From NCBI GenBank assembly GCA_036346395.1, contig CM070613.1, positions 22,872,818-22,936,817 of the forward strand: DNA of 64,000 nt, given 5' to 3'. The stretch is from Hsuehochloa calcarea (lineage: Eukaryota; Streptophyta; Magnoliopsida; Poales; Poaceae). The position numbers and the translations under genes were made by a program. A model generated the notes under the pieces. That model searched no databases. It had not been told where the DNA came from and was given only the letters and a program-made list of their open reading frames with translations. Positions 47,719 through 60,229 of the stretch are shown here, piece by piece. Numbering within the stretch: the stretch's first letter is position 1; every line of letters begins with the position of its first letter.

Positions 47719-48855
47719 TTATATAGGCATATCCTCAAGATTCAAAACATAAAATACATTCACCAATAGAGCATGGCCATAAAGCATATCTTCAAAATAA
47801 ATTGAACAACAATTGTTATTTATATTAAACTCATAACTTTCTGCTCCTAAACCTGAAGCAGAAATAATATTTTTGCTTAAGGCAGGAACATAATAACAAA
47901 TATTTAATTTCATAACTAATCCTGAGGGTAAAGCTAATGGTAAAGTGTCAATAGCTAATGGAGAAATTCTTGCTCTATTGCCCACATGGAGATTAAAATC
48001 TCCTCTTGCCAAACTTCCACTCCTTATCAGTCCCTACATCGAATTACAAATATAAGCAACCGATCCAATATCAAATACTCAAGAACTGGTCGGAGAAGTG
48101 GCAAAATTAATTTGTATAACATTTATATTTGAATTGGAAGTCTTACCTCCCTTGTTCTTTTTTATCTCTCCTAAATACTTCTTGTAGTTTGTCTTCCAAT
48201 GCATAGTCTCATGACAGTAACATTCTGATTCAGGCTTAGGACCCAGCTTTAGCTTCTTAAGTTTAGCCTTGAAAATCTCGATCTCATCTTGAGTCTTTCC
48301 TTTGCCCTTTCCCTTTTCCAACTTACCCTTCTTCTTGAGGTTATTAGTCTTTTTAACCATCATCACATGATTAAAACTTTTCTTAATGCTTTCCTCAGCA
48401 CCCTTAAGCATGCCATGCAACTCGATCATTGACTTCTCCATGCCATTCATATGAAAATTCAATATGACAGGCTCAAAGCTCATAGGGAGTGATTGGAGAA
48501 TCACATCAGTAGCTAACTCTTGGCTAAGGGGAAAACTAAGCTTTTTCAAGCTCTCAATGTGACCAATCATCTTGATCACATGAGGACTGACCGGTTTGCC
48601 CTGTGACAGCCTACAAGAAAACAATGCCATGGAGGTACTAAACCACTTTGTCATTGCTTGATCCTGAAACATACCCTTCGGACCTATAATCATATTGTAA
48701 GCGTCTGTGGTCTCATATTCCTTCTTTTGTTATTTGAGAACAATTATCAAATTACAAAACCAGTCAATGAAATTTGTTCAATTCAACTTTTTTCTCAATA
48801 ACAAATCACAAATTAAAGGTAGGTGCAGAAGAAGTAGTAGGTGCCATGATCTATA
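47719..48855 (-). pseudogene. Copia-B copy 2 gag and protease region
   Basis: The protease-region piece is 48012-47719. Gag 48693-48079 is longer and more open than in copy 1 (starts near MFQDQAMTKWFSTSMALFSC). The zinc knuckle is broken: a 3-base deletion removes one Cys region and another Cys is Tyr (CHETMHWKTNY). Confidence 0.7.
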
Positions 48856-49015
48856 ATAGAAATATATGCAAAGATTCAACATTATGTTTATGTAAGATAT
48901 TCTATTAGACACTCATGTTGATGGTCGAGTTCGATCAATCTACGACCAGCTTGTCTCTCCATACGACTAGTCTGGATCTGGTCGTATCTCTATACGACCA
49001 GTTTAGACCTGGTCG

Positions 49016-50391
49016 AACTTGATCATCAACAATCAATAAAAGATACTCTTACTATATGTTCTAAATCATGTTTCCCTCAAACATCATATAGTGAGTTCAA
49101 GATCCAAAAAATTATTAAGTCCTAGTGAGCTATGGCATCACTGCTAGAAACCTAGTGACTTTAGGTAGGCAACCTCTTGCCAATCATATCACATATGACT
49201 CTTGTCTGTTAGGCGACATCTCTATGCCCTAGCAAACAACTGTACCATGCCCAAGGCCCAAAACTGCTTTGACAGCCTTGTTTAGTTAAACTAATACTAT
49301 GAGTGTGTGTCCGACACCCACCCCATCTTATTAAGATAGTTAATGGCACCATGCTATGGTAGACCCATCAATTAACGATCAAAATTGTGATGGTCGCAAC
49401 AATTGAAAAGGCATCAAATTAACTTAATTTTTCTTCAGGGATACTATTCTACCATGCTAAAACATCTGATGATAAAACATAATCAAATAGCAAGATAAGA
49501 ATAAACATTCACAGATAATCATATTAAACTATGAAATAGTATAGCCCTTATCATGACGATCTCCATCACCATGTTTCCCGTCCCCCGACCACCATGCTTG
49601 AAATCTCTAACCATATTCATTTACTAGGAAATTTCTCCTAAGAGCTAGTAATGAATTACAGACGATAATATCAAGCACCACATATCGGTACACAGACCGT
49701 TATACAATAATATATCGAGCTATCTCACAGCATGACACGCATGCTATGAGAAATCCATACATGCATCACATGCACAATGGGCCATACTATTCACATCAAT
49801 CCCTACAAAAATGAGTTATACAGAAAATCCAATTCTATCGAGTGACATGAACAAATCCAATTCTATCGAGTGATATGACCACATAATACCATATAACGTA
49901 GCTACAACCACGGCAGTCCCGTTAGCCGGTTAGCGAGCGGGGTTCGAGGGGCAACGCCCCTCGCTGGCCGAGGGCAGTGCTCTCAGAAATCTTTTCTGGG
50001 ACATTAATCTTATTCACATAACCAAGCCTCGGAAATCATCGAATTAATCATATTAACCCTATTTTGAACCAATCTGATCACTGCCTTGATACAACTACGC
50101 ATTGCGGCATACTCTAATGGTAGAATTCCGACCGGTAGGAGTATAATGCAAGGCAGTCGCAAACAAGTCGAGTAAATTATCTGGTCCATTTAGCTCAGAG
50201 CTCCTTGTAAACCCATCTACTATCGCCAAACACCGATCGATCTTATCGACTAGTGCCTAGACCGTTCTATCCATATGAACCGATCCAGGTTACCAGACCT
50301 GACCAGTAATAGATCCAATCTACTACTGCCGCATATCAAGTATATGCGACCGATCTAGATCAAAAACTATGCATGATGGATTTGATACCAC
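49016..50391 (-). other. Copia-B copy 2 leader
   Basis: Noncoding leader between the primer-binding-like site (50390-50378, minus strand) and gag. A strong hairpin, CGAGGGGC / GCCCCTCG with a 3-base loop, is at 49945-49963. No gene is seen. Confidence 0.55.
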
Positions 50392-50800
50392 TGAAGGGAT
50401 ACGAGTAGGCTACGCTAGCTGATAATTCAAAAATTCTACCACGTAAACTAAAATATCATGCAAGCAAGAGATCACAAATCGTTACCACCAGACGCATAGT
50501 GCAACAGAAAAAGAGTTGGAGCAGTCTGGTCCAACGAAGAGCGCGTCGATGAAGTGGTCATAGTCGATCATCCTACCTCGATTACGTTGATACAGTGGTT
50601 GTAGTCGATCATCCAGCGTACTCGCAAGTCGATCGTCCTCGCAATCGGTCGTCTTTGTAGTCGATCGTCCTTGAGTCGATCGCTTTCCTTGCAAAGTCGC
50701 GAACCATCCTCGAGCGCAACAGCAACCGTAGTAGAATCTCTATAGTATCCACACATCCAGGGTAGGAACGTTGTCATGAACAGGAAGTTCGTGTGTTGAT
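50392..50800 (-). repeat. Probable Copia-B 5' LTR
   Basis: It starts TGAAGGGATACG next to the primer-binding-like site. The partner LTR is missing, so the right border is unknown. Several TAGTCGATC-type words are spaced through 50560-50690. Confidence 0.45.
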
Positions 50801-52275
50801 TTGTTAAGAAATGGATTGTGTCACGAACGGGAAGTTCATGTGTTGATTATAATTGGAGTATCTATTGTTGTTGATGATGAATTTGGTAATACCTACTGTT
50901 ATATATAATATTTTTAAATGTTTAACAAATAGCAATTTGAATCTATATCAGTTATCTCAACAAAAACTTGCTTTATGCTAAAAATTGCCTAGTGTAGTAG
51001 CCTTCCTTTGACACATGAATGCATTTATTATATGTTGCTATTTGTAAGCCTTACGAGTATGTTTTTGTACTCAATCGGATTGTCCATGCTGCAGGTGAGA
51101 AGTCGTTCGAATCAGGTTTAAGTACGACAAATGCTCCATATTTAACTCTAGTTGGTTGTTTGTGGGTTTGGGCATGCCAACTTGGCTTTTCTCTTTTATT
51201 TCCTTATTTATCTTTTGCTGCGATTTAATTTGGTTATAATTAAATTTGGCTGGTCGGCCTTCTTATGAAAACTTGTACCTTAAGGTTCTATTTAATGATG
51301 TTGTAATAATAATTCTATTATTCTTGTATATTTGTATATGGATGTGAATGCAATGTTGTATTGGATATGTGTATGTTAGCCACTGATCCTTGGGAGCTAA
51401 CTGAGATACATATCTGGGCACTCGAAATCGTTTTCGTTCCTTGATAGGTGTTGTACCTCCAGTGCAATCACTTGGCTTAGAACAGGTCTGATTTCGCGGG
51501 CTTATAAATACCGTACACCGGTGTGCTAACACTAAGTCGCACAGGAAGGCTCTCTCAAGAAAATGGTGGCTAGGGTTTGGTGGAACAACTCACATATCCT
51601 TGTCTCCACTTTACTATCCCTAATAACCTCAAGCATATCCTTATATAGTGCTTGTGACGGATCCTATCCAAACATGTTTGACGAATCGTATCCGTACTAA
51701 TTTGTTCTAACCCGTTAAGTGTGTGACCATGTAGGTTCATGTGTAGTTTGGTTGTGACTTGGAAACCTTTTCCGACCACGAGTCATTAGTGGTCCACAAA
51801 ATCCTTAAGTTGGTTTAGTAGAGCATGTATTGAGAATATGTGTAGTTTTTGTACAATTTTAAACTTTTGTTATTGGTATTTTAGCTCGTTCTGAATTTAA
51901 AACTTTACGTTGAAATCAAGCTTCCATTTGAAACCAAGAAAAATGTGTGCATAAAAGTTTCTGAAAATAATTTATTAAAACACTAGATTTTTCATATTTA
52001 ATTGATATGATTTTTCCTAAATTTTTAGAAGTCAAACTGACCTCACCAAAATTTAAACCAACTTACAATTGCAAATCTGAAAATGAATTAATTCTAAGAA
52101 CTAGACCATAAAATGTACTTGAAACAGCTTGAAACATTTTACCTAGGTTCTAATTGAAACTGAGAGCACTCAAAAAATTTCAGAATTTTTAGAATTTATT
52201 TTCTATTTTAAATCAGTCGGTCAAACTTGTTTCTTCTCAGTCAAATTGAATTCAAAACGCTAGCACCTTACACTG
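50801..52275. other. Unassigned DNA
   Basis: Two related words (GAAGTTCGTGTGTTGAT near 50785 and GAAGTTCATGTGTTGAT near 50830) form a short direct repeat. The rest is AT-rich, with no supported gene. Confidence 0.35.
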
Positions 52276-53160
52276 TTTCTCCGACTCAAACCCAACCCCA
52301 TCTTGGTCCAACCCAACCTGCACCGCACCCTTTTCGCTGAGCCGCTAATGAGGCAGGCCCACTCGTCAGCCCCGTCTTCTACCTGAGCAAAGATTGAGCG
52401 CCACGCGCCGAGCTCGCTCTGCCGTTCCTCCGTCGACGCCGTCACAATTCCTCGTAGTCATACAACATAGCATCAACAATCTTGTAGTTATGGTGCTTAT
52501 AAAGCTGTACGCCTGTTCTCAACCATTTGCTCCATCAACAATATTGTGCGTTCTCACCTTTTTCAAGCTAGTTGTTCCCCTCCTATTGGGTTGAAGCACT
52601 ACATACCGCCACATACTTGCTGAATCGTTTACCCACCAAAACCCTCAATTTCTCCACACCCTTTTTGTCCTCCACGGCATCCACCCACCTCGACCATCTT
52701 CGTGTGTTGGGTCCAAGTGCTACCCAATCGTCCTCCACGCCCGCACAAACTCGCCCCTCGCTCCACTGTGCATTTTCCTCGGGTACTCCGCAAATCACAA
52801 AGGCTATCGGTGTCTTGATCCCGTCACAAATCGGATCCTCATCTTTTTTTACTCTTTATTCTGGTTTGGATACACGAAGATAGTTGGTGTTCAGAACACC
52901 CCCGGTGCTGTTTTACCTGTGCTTTAGTTATTTACTTTTTGGTTCCGACTCAAACCCAACCCCATCTTGTCCAACCCAACCTATGAGCTAATGAGGCACC
53001 TTCAACTGAGATGCGCCAGCTCGCTCTGCCGTTCCTTGTCACAATTCCTTGTCATAGCATCAACAATCTTGTAGTTATGGTGCTTATAAAGCTGTACGCC
53101 TGCTGTTTTTTTACTCTTTATTCTTCAATTGTTCAGAACACCCCGGTGCTAAGTTATATT
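52276..53160. repeat. Partial tandem duplication with many internal deletions
   Basis: The segment 52276-52915 is repeated in shortened form at about 52943-53155, starting CCGACTCAAACCC and ending CAGAACACC-CCGGTGCT. The second copy lacks several short blocks and the whole Copia-like part. Confidence 0.65.
52572..52850 (+). pseudogene. Copia integrase fragment
   Basis: Plus-strand words PSYWVEALHTATYLLNRLPT and LNFSTPF, then DHLRVLG and (shifted) KGYRCLDPV, are the end of a Copia integrase core. No other domains are nearby. It is absent from the second copy of the surrounding duplication. Confidence 0.7.
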
Positions 53161-54727
53161 GCTGTTGTGTCAACCCCACTGCTGCTTCAATTGTTCACTA
53201 AGATATTGCTGTTGTGTTGTCTCCCCTTACTACTGGAGCAAACTATCTCTGCATGAAAATGGAAAATTCCGTTTTAGGGACCCATTTATTCTCACAAGGA
53301 TACACTTGAGTTTAAGGTACCCTTGATGTTGCAGTCAGAAGGGAAATGGGGATTGTCACTTTCAGATGACTATTTGTGGAATAAGTAGTTAAACTACAAG
53401 TCAAGTTTATGATAATAGGATCGACGGCAACCCATTCTTTAAAATCAAAGCAAATAAAACAGTCATCCAGCTTTGCCACAATTACATCAAATTGCATGTT
53501 GGTCCAAAGTGTGGTCCTTAACTCCTTATGCCGCTTTATGCTCATGGTCGTCTTACTAAGGAATTTATAATTCCTGTTTCTCTTAATGGAGGCTCCTAAG
53601 AACTTACTGTGCCTTTTCATGTTTATATGTAGGTTACAGTTTCGAGACAAATGATGATTTATGCTGGTGATGGATCTGCTATATGCAATCTATTCACTAT
53701 TCTGAATTGTAAGAATCAAATTCGAAGCCATGAGTTTGCTCTCCAATTTAGTGGGGTCTTATGCGGGCCAGATCCATGCGTTGGGATCGATCTTAGAACT
53801 GTTAGTATAATTTACCTAGTTGCAATTGGACCTGGTTTAACTATCCATCCTGTTTGCTCTTGCATTTTTGTTCATGTGTGGTTTTGTGTCATGACTTTGG
53901 ATCATACCCTGCCTGAGGAATCTGTTGGCTGTTGCCCATGTTTGGTACTCCGGTTGGATCTGCTAGACTGCTACCCATTGTGATTTTCTACTTGGTTTTC
54001 GAAATGGTGGCTCGTGGATTGTATTTCCTTATGTGTTCTTAAAATTGAGGTGGATTAGCTGGTATCTTTGTTTAGTTTCAGTATTTATTTTCCTTCTTTG
54101 AAAGTCTTGTACTACAGTCAACCATTGGGCCGAGCTGATGCAGATCGGCCCATGTTGCGCACTCTGTGGCGTGTACAAAGTACAACTGAAACCTCTGTGA
54201 CCTGCAAGAGCAGATAACCTGACTGTTCAGCAAACAAGTCTTGAGTTGCAGCCAAGCAGTCAAGCAGAAGGGCTGAGTTTCTGCTTATTTGTCCGTCCCA
54301 ATGTTGCATAATTCAGATCACTTTGGTTACTTTCAGTTTCAACAGGAGAGCTTCGAGATTAGGTACTTCTCTTGTACCATTTCCTACTGTCTCTCGGTTG
54401 CTTTTCACCTGTCCTGGTGTGTACTGTTCTCAGAAGTCAAGTAACTTTTATGAAATAGCGGCTCCATTTGGCATTCATTGGCCCGCCCAACCGATCATCG
54501 TCTAACTTTTCACCCATTTCATGGGAAAGTGATTCAACTTTTCTTCGTCTCCTATGTACTATGAATCAAGCCGAGTTAAAATCATCCGTACCCAGATTTA
54601 GGTACATTTTCCACCTCTCGTCCAAGCTGAATTATCTTTATTAGTAGTCTGAACTCCTTTTGTTTCGGCGAAGGTGTTTGCGGATAATTGTTATAGTTAT
54701 CCACAAGCCTTAGCAATAAGCCCACTT
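53161..54727. other. Unassigned DNA with weak open frames
   Basis: Open frames 53650-53312 (minus) and 53651-53983 (plus) abut back to back, but neither shows a motif I recognise. No gene is claimed. Confidence 0.35.
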
Positions 54728-54744
54728 AAGTGCATCTCTAATAG

Positions 54745-57700
54745 TGTAATATCCTAAAATTCACTTTCTCTATAATTTAATTTAAAATTAATTATTTAAA
54801 ATTATCTAAAATTTATTTGGATCTTACTTGTATTTTATGTGTAATACTGGAAGGAAATCTCAAATTTCAAAACTCCATGTCCAATCTAAATTCCAAAAAT
54901 TCAAATTCAAATCTGCAGAAAAATATTCGTTCTAATCTTTTGATCCAATCTATTATTTGTTTGTTTTGCCTTTCTTTCTTTTTCTTTTAAAAAATAAAAC
55001 AAAATTAAAAATTCCCAAACAGTCATGAATTTCCCCACATCAGCCTCGCTTAACTTCCAAAGCCTTCAATGCATTGCAGCTCATCCACTTCTGTTACTTG
55101 GGTTCTAACCACCCTTTTATTTTTTTTTTTTGTATACTCTTTCCTTCTCTCTCTCCATCAGCTTTCTTCCTCCCCAAAACGTTTCCTTCTGTGTTTCTTT
55201 CTTCTCCAAACTGTGCACCTCCATGGCCGCACCTCCCCACCACCACGCTGCCGGCCGGCCGGCCACCACCGTCGGCGCCACCCTCGCCGCCAGTCCCGAC
55301 CACCTGCGGCGTCTCGTCCTCTCTCCCGCGCTCCCACGCAGTGCTGCCGCGTCCGTAGAGCTTCGCCGCCATTAATGGCCGACCACCTTCTCCTCTCCCA
55401 GTTCTCCTCACTCAAATCATTAAATTTGATTCTGTCTGAAGCGAAACGTTCGTATTAACCTCACACACGTTACCATACTATCAATTGGACGTTTCCTCCT
55501 CTAAATGCAATCAATTTTACCGTTTCTTCCTGTTTATTTGAAAACCGAAAACTGAAGCGTTTTTCCCACGGCGTTTCTCGTGGACTCAGGCGTCTCCTAC
55601 TCAGTTTAAATAGGGCACCGCGTGTCCCTTGCTCTCCTTTTCAATTCGCCTCAAACCCCAACCTCTATCCCCTCTCCATTTGCCCGAATTCCATCGATGA
55701 CCGTGCATCGCCAAAACCTCTTCTCCGCCAGAATGCGTCACCATCTTAGGTCCTCTCTCCATGTCATCACCACCATAGGGTTTGCATTGCCGCGTTCTAC
55801 ATCGTGCTTCCCTCACCCTCGCTAGAGCTTCCCCGGAGAGTCGCGCCACCGTGAGGCTTTGCGCCGTCGTTGCTTTGGATCACGCCGCCTCGAGCTGTCG
55901 CCGGTCGAGCCATTGCTTCCCATGCCTTTCCCGAGGATCCCTCAACTCATTTTGCTAGTTGGTTAGAGAAGGCGAGTGCGTCCTCTGCCGCTGCCTGAGG
56001 TCCTTGGTTCGAACACCAGCAGACTCATTCTTTTCCTTTATTTTCGGAATTTTGTAAACAGTATTTTCAGCATAGTACATTTCTTTTTTTTATCATTTCA
56101 TGTGTTAATCAACCTTCTAGATGTTCGTTCCCCTTCGTACGAACTCCAAATTCGTCGATTCTTGATCCTAATATCATTCTCTTTCTTCCAGTATTTATTT
56201 TGTATTTTTTGCAATTTATTTGTTTTTCTGTTATTTATTTGTATCGTTTCACGCGTATAGAATCCGACGCTGTCAACACCAGTTTGGACCAACCGGACAC
56301 GGCAATCACGACCTATGTTGAAGGCGAGTATCCTTTGATCATTTTGAACCTATGATTTGTAAATTATGTTTTCAGTTTAAAATTATTATGCACTACTATT
56401 TTATTTAAATAATGAATTTAAATTATAGGTTGTTAGTTAAAACCTAAAGTTGTTATTATCATCCTTGATATTTGTTATCATGTACCTTGGTAACCCTAAA
56501 GTAAAAAATTCTATATCATTGAGTACAATTTTGCAGAATAGTTTGATACGTTAGTATTACTTAGACATGCTTTACGATATTTTTTAACCTTCGGGGTAGA
56601 AAAACCATTATTACCTTTTATGATTTGTTTGAAAAATGTATGACATTAGGTAATGTCAGTATTTGAAAAATAAAATAAAATGATAAAAACATGTTTTAGA
56701 TTTGGGTGGCTGGTAAGATCAGGCGGGTACAGATAGAGCACGAGATCTTGTAATGTGTGAGTCCCGCCCAAGTCATATTAAGGACCGACGCTTGTGAATA
56801 TCCTAATTGAGCATTACCGTACAACTACGTGTCCTAATGGTAAGGACCTGGCTGAATAATTTACTATGTTCTAGCATTACGCCTGCAGGTTGTAGATGGT
56901 AGGTTTTACTTGGTAGTGCAGACGATGGTAATTGACGTCCATGTCTGTCAGGGCTTGCGTCGGACGTTGGTAAAAGACGTCCAAGTCCGGGCAGGTTATC
57001 CCTCACAACGGTGAGCTCCGGGTCGATGGTAAATGACGTCCATGACTTGGGGTTAAGCTCATCGGGCGGGCTAATGTTAGGATAAAGTATTGTAAAAGCC
57101 CTGTGAAAATCGCTTAGTCACACACCTTCGGAAGTGTGTGAGCGGATAGTATAAGTTGATTGTCTCGTGTGGGTTAAGCTGTACAACCTCTACGGAGTGT
57201 TAAAAACTATTCGAATAGTCGTGCCCACGGTCAAGGGCGAGCAAGGTGTGTTTTCACATAGTTGATTTTTGTTTTGTTTTCAAAAGAGTAAATTTTGAGA
57301 ACCGGGAGCAGTTGGGACTCTCGGTGGTTTTCTGGCAGCTAGAGCCCTATCTTTGAAAGCTTGGCGGCTAAAGCCTTGGTATTAGTGGTTGTTAGCTAGA
57401 CCCTCCACTGGAGTTCCAGTTAATTTAATTATTAAAATTACTTTTTGGTCATATGTGCTTTATGAAAATTGGTTAAACTTAAAATATTGCTTTGTGCAAA
57501 AGAACCCTATATGCCTAATTGTGAAAACTATGCATATGCATATTTCCCAAGACTCGTGGAGTACTTTATGTACTCACATGCTACACTCATAATAAATCTC
57601 AGAAGCCTTCAATGATGCCATGGACGGCTACGATTACTTCTCCTGTGGCTTTGATGAAGGACATTATGAGTACTAGGTTGCGCTCCTCAGTCGAATGCTG

Positions 57701-57941
57701 GTGGGCAATTTAATGGGCCACCACACTGAGTTTATCATTTTATTTCCACTGCTATAAGACTCAAGGTTTTGTGACCTCTTTTGTAGTAAGTGGTCATAAG
57801 GCCGGTACTCATTTGTTTATTAATGTTATTTCGTGATTCGACTTGTTATCAATGATGTTTCAACTGTGTGCACTAGCTACTGATCATGAGACTAGTGCAG
57901 AAATACGCAGAGGATTCGGATTCAGAAATCCGGTCCCGGCA
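54745..57941. mobile_element. Solo LTR of a Gypsy-type element
   Basis: TGTAATATCC at the left and CCGGTCCCGGCA at the right bound a 3197-base segment flanked by the direct repeat AATAG (54740-54744 and 57942-57946). There is no internal coding region. Open frames in the GC-rich part (about 55200-55400) are not supported as genes. A target duplication around one LTR implies recombination between the two LTRs of a full element. Confidence 0.8.
56924..57045. promoter_or_regulatory. Three repeated GACGTCC sites in the solo LTR
   Basis: GGTAATTGACGTCCATG, GGTAAAAGACGTCCAAG and GGTAAATGACGTCCATG occur at about 56928, 56969 and 57028. The cores resemble plant bZIP sites (TGACGTCA). A role as enhancer is inferred. 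Confidence 0.45.
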
Positions 57942-58145
57942 AATAGTCAGAAATAACATTATCTCTAACATATATTATATCATCTTTAGAGATAACGTCT
58001 GTAATAGGTAGTCTCTAGCACACTCTCTAACATTTAAATTTTATAATTTTCCTTTGAAACGGACTTACATGTCAACTAGAGTAGATTAGTATATTATATC
58101 TTATTTCACGTGCACAACAATCTCTTCAGGGAGAGGAAAAGATAT

Positions 58146-59690
58146 CAGGGCGGAACTTGCAAGGCAATTAACTGGATTAGCCACATTGTAAGCTGAGTGT
58201 GGAGACCAAGGTCTAAAAAGGGATCTTAAGGAATGTCCCGTGGGGCCCTTGACGATCTTCACCTAAACCCGAAGTGACTACTCTCTAATTCTTACTTGGA
58301 CATTTGTGGCATCTTCAGGTTCAAAACCGTGTACCCCAACTTAAAGAGTCGTAATTTGGATGTTTGCACGGACCATGGACTCTGCAGCTCAATCCCGATT
58401 ACGACATGCATGATCCTACCATCTAATATATATATAATCTCGCATTTGATATCGTATAAATAACGTAGGTATATATGTTCTCTCTCCGTTCCAAAATATA
58501 AGACGTGTTTCCGAGCTTTTTCCAGTCTTATTTCAAAATACATGGACGGTCAGAATATAACCCTAAAAAGAAATAGAGAGATCCTGGCAGAGAGAGAGAA
58601 TTATGGAGCTAGCTAGCTTGTCTTGTACTCTTATTTTGCAGCAATAAGTCAGAGGGCGTGGTGGTAAACAACTGCTGTATTTATGCACGTGCGACCGTAC
58701 GTGTTTGAAGGTCATGCGCAACGTGTGTAGCGTTCCAGCTGTGTGGAAAGGGTGCGCAATGTCTTGCCAGCCTGGAGAGCAAGGGTGGCCCTGTCTGGAA
58801 AGCGATATAAATATGTAACTAAGCATCATGCCTTACATAATCTTTTAGAAATTTGTTGGTTTATGCGTTCGATTACCGACAACATATATATTCAATGAGA
58901 AATGTTGGAACCGGTGACAGTCGTTTACTCGAGAGAATAATCACAACAAGTACATAAGAGACACAATAATTTATTTAGGAGGTTTGACAAAATCTATATT
59001 CCGGGAGCTGAATCGCGACAGCTCCGTCTGTATGAGGAGTTTCTTTCTTTTCTTCTGATTAAAATTACAAGAGGTGGACGGTATATGTTTATACCCCGAT
59101 TGCATGTTCTATAGTCCTTGAATGACTATTAGTGCATTCACAAGTAGAGGAGATGCGTGTACACAAGAGGATTCATAGTTCAAACGTTGCGCTCTCGCTT
59201 TCTAGACACAGTTTTTTTTTCTTCTTTTATCTTATTATACATGAGTTATAAACAATAAGAAGAAGAAAAACAACAAATTGGATTGCCTCGTTTTGAAGGG
59301 CTTCTAAGTAATTTAGTTGATTCGGGCTATTTTCTATAAAATTCGTGTGGAGTTATTATGAAATTCATGCACTCGAAAGAGGCCTCTCCGTGCCCTTTTC
59401 TTAACCCATGAATGCTATTTCCCATGAATTCACAGTTGAGATAGATCACAAATTGCCATCGCAACGTCTCAATACGTAATCTCTCCATCGACAAGGTTCT
59501 AACAGCAAAATTCCATATATGAATGCACATGTGCAAGGCAAGGAAAATTATATGGTTTCGAAAATTTTATCAGACCCACAGATACAAATCGGTAACCAGC
59601 AGTTATCAAGTATTTCGGCCTAACTAAACCGATGCACGCCAAAACTCATGGGTCTAAGGATAACCTGATTTTATCGTGACAAACCAGATA
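58146..59690. other. Unassigned DNA with a Stowaway scrap
   Basis: At about 58480-58545 CTCTCCGTTCCAAAATATAA and TCTTATTTCAAAATACATGG are typical Stowaway-type end words around a tiny remnant. A possible TATA-like GATATAAATATG lies at 58802. No gene is supported. Confidence 0.4.
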
Positions 59691-59693
59691 AAT

Positions 59694-59966
59694 ACTCCCT
59701 GCGTTCTTTATTTCTCTTTGTTCTTTTTTACTTGATTTTTTTTTTTTTCACGATCTCTAAGATGCGACATTGATCATTACTTTTTATACGTTTGCATTAA
59801 TATATACTAATAATATTATAATATTATAAAAGTATTTTTGATAATAAATCTAATGATAGAATTTATATAGCCAATCTATATAGTTTTAAACATATTGACG
59901 GTCAAATTTTACTATATTTGACGACACGGATTTTAGGATGTCAAATTAAAAAAAGAACATAGGGGC
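59694..59966. mobile_element. Stowaway-like MITE
   Basis: The left end CTCCCTGCGTTCTTTATTTC and the reverse complement of the right end (CCCCTATGTTCTTTTTTTAA) are inverted repeats. The centre is AT-rich, and the insertion is next to a TA. Confidence 0.55.
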
Positions 59967-59970
59967 AATC

Positions 59971-60175
59971 GGCATCTCCAATAGTTAGAGATAGCCTTAT
60001 CTCTAACATATGCTACGTTATTTTTAGAGATAATAACTTTAATAGATAGTCTCTAGCACACCCTCCAACTTTTAAATTTTATAATTTTTCTTTGAAACGG
60101 GTCTACATATCAACTAGAGTATAATAATGTATCATGTGTTGTTTCGCGTATCGTTTCTTCAGAAAGAAACGATCT
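59971..60175. mobile_element. MITE B
   Basis: It starts GCATCTCCAATAG and is unbroken where MITE A carries the solo LTR. It ends near the hairpin GTTTCTTCAGAAAGAAAC. Confidence 0.6.
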
Positions 60176-60229
60176 GTGAGCACACCCCTCTACGTAAGAT
60201 TTTATTGATATGATAATACATAGTGCTAC

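Larger units (their letters stand above)
45980..50391 (-). mobile_element. Copia-B copy 2, without the nested Gypsy
   Basis: It is nearly identical to copy 1 along 13384-16422 and 26131-26688. It shares the truncated reverse transcriptase, the palindromic arrays (about 46097-46240, 47265-47395, 48918-49015) and the Gypsy-C junction. It continues further right through the leader to a primer-binding-like site (TGGTATCAAATCC on the minus strand at 50390-50378). Confidence 0.8.
54728..58145. mobile_element. MITE A, split by the solo LTR
   Basis: Left part 54728-54744 (GCATCTCTAATAG) and right part 57947-58145 align with the unbroken MITE B at about 59971-60175, including ATTATCTCTAACATAT and AGTCTCTAGCACAC. 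This confirms the insertion point. Confidence 0.65.

Noticed and set aside
53312..53983. Back-to-back frames that might be a divergent gene pair
   Set aside because: No recognisable domain, no splice or promoter support.
55069..55458. Frame of 129 residues with a Pro/Arg-rich half
   Set aside because: Inside the solo LTR; overlapping frames in all phases in a GC-rich patch.
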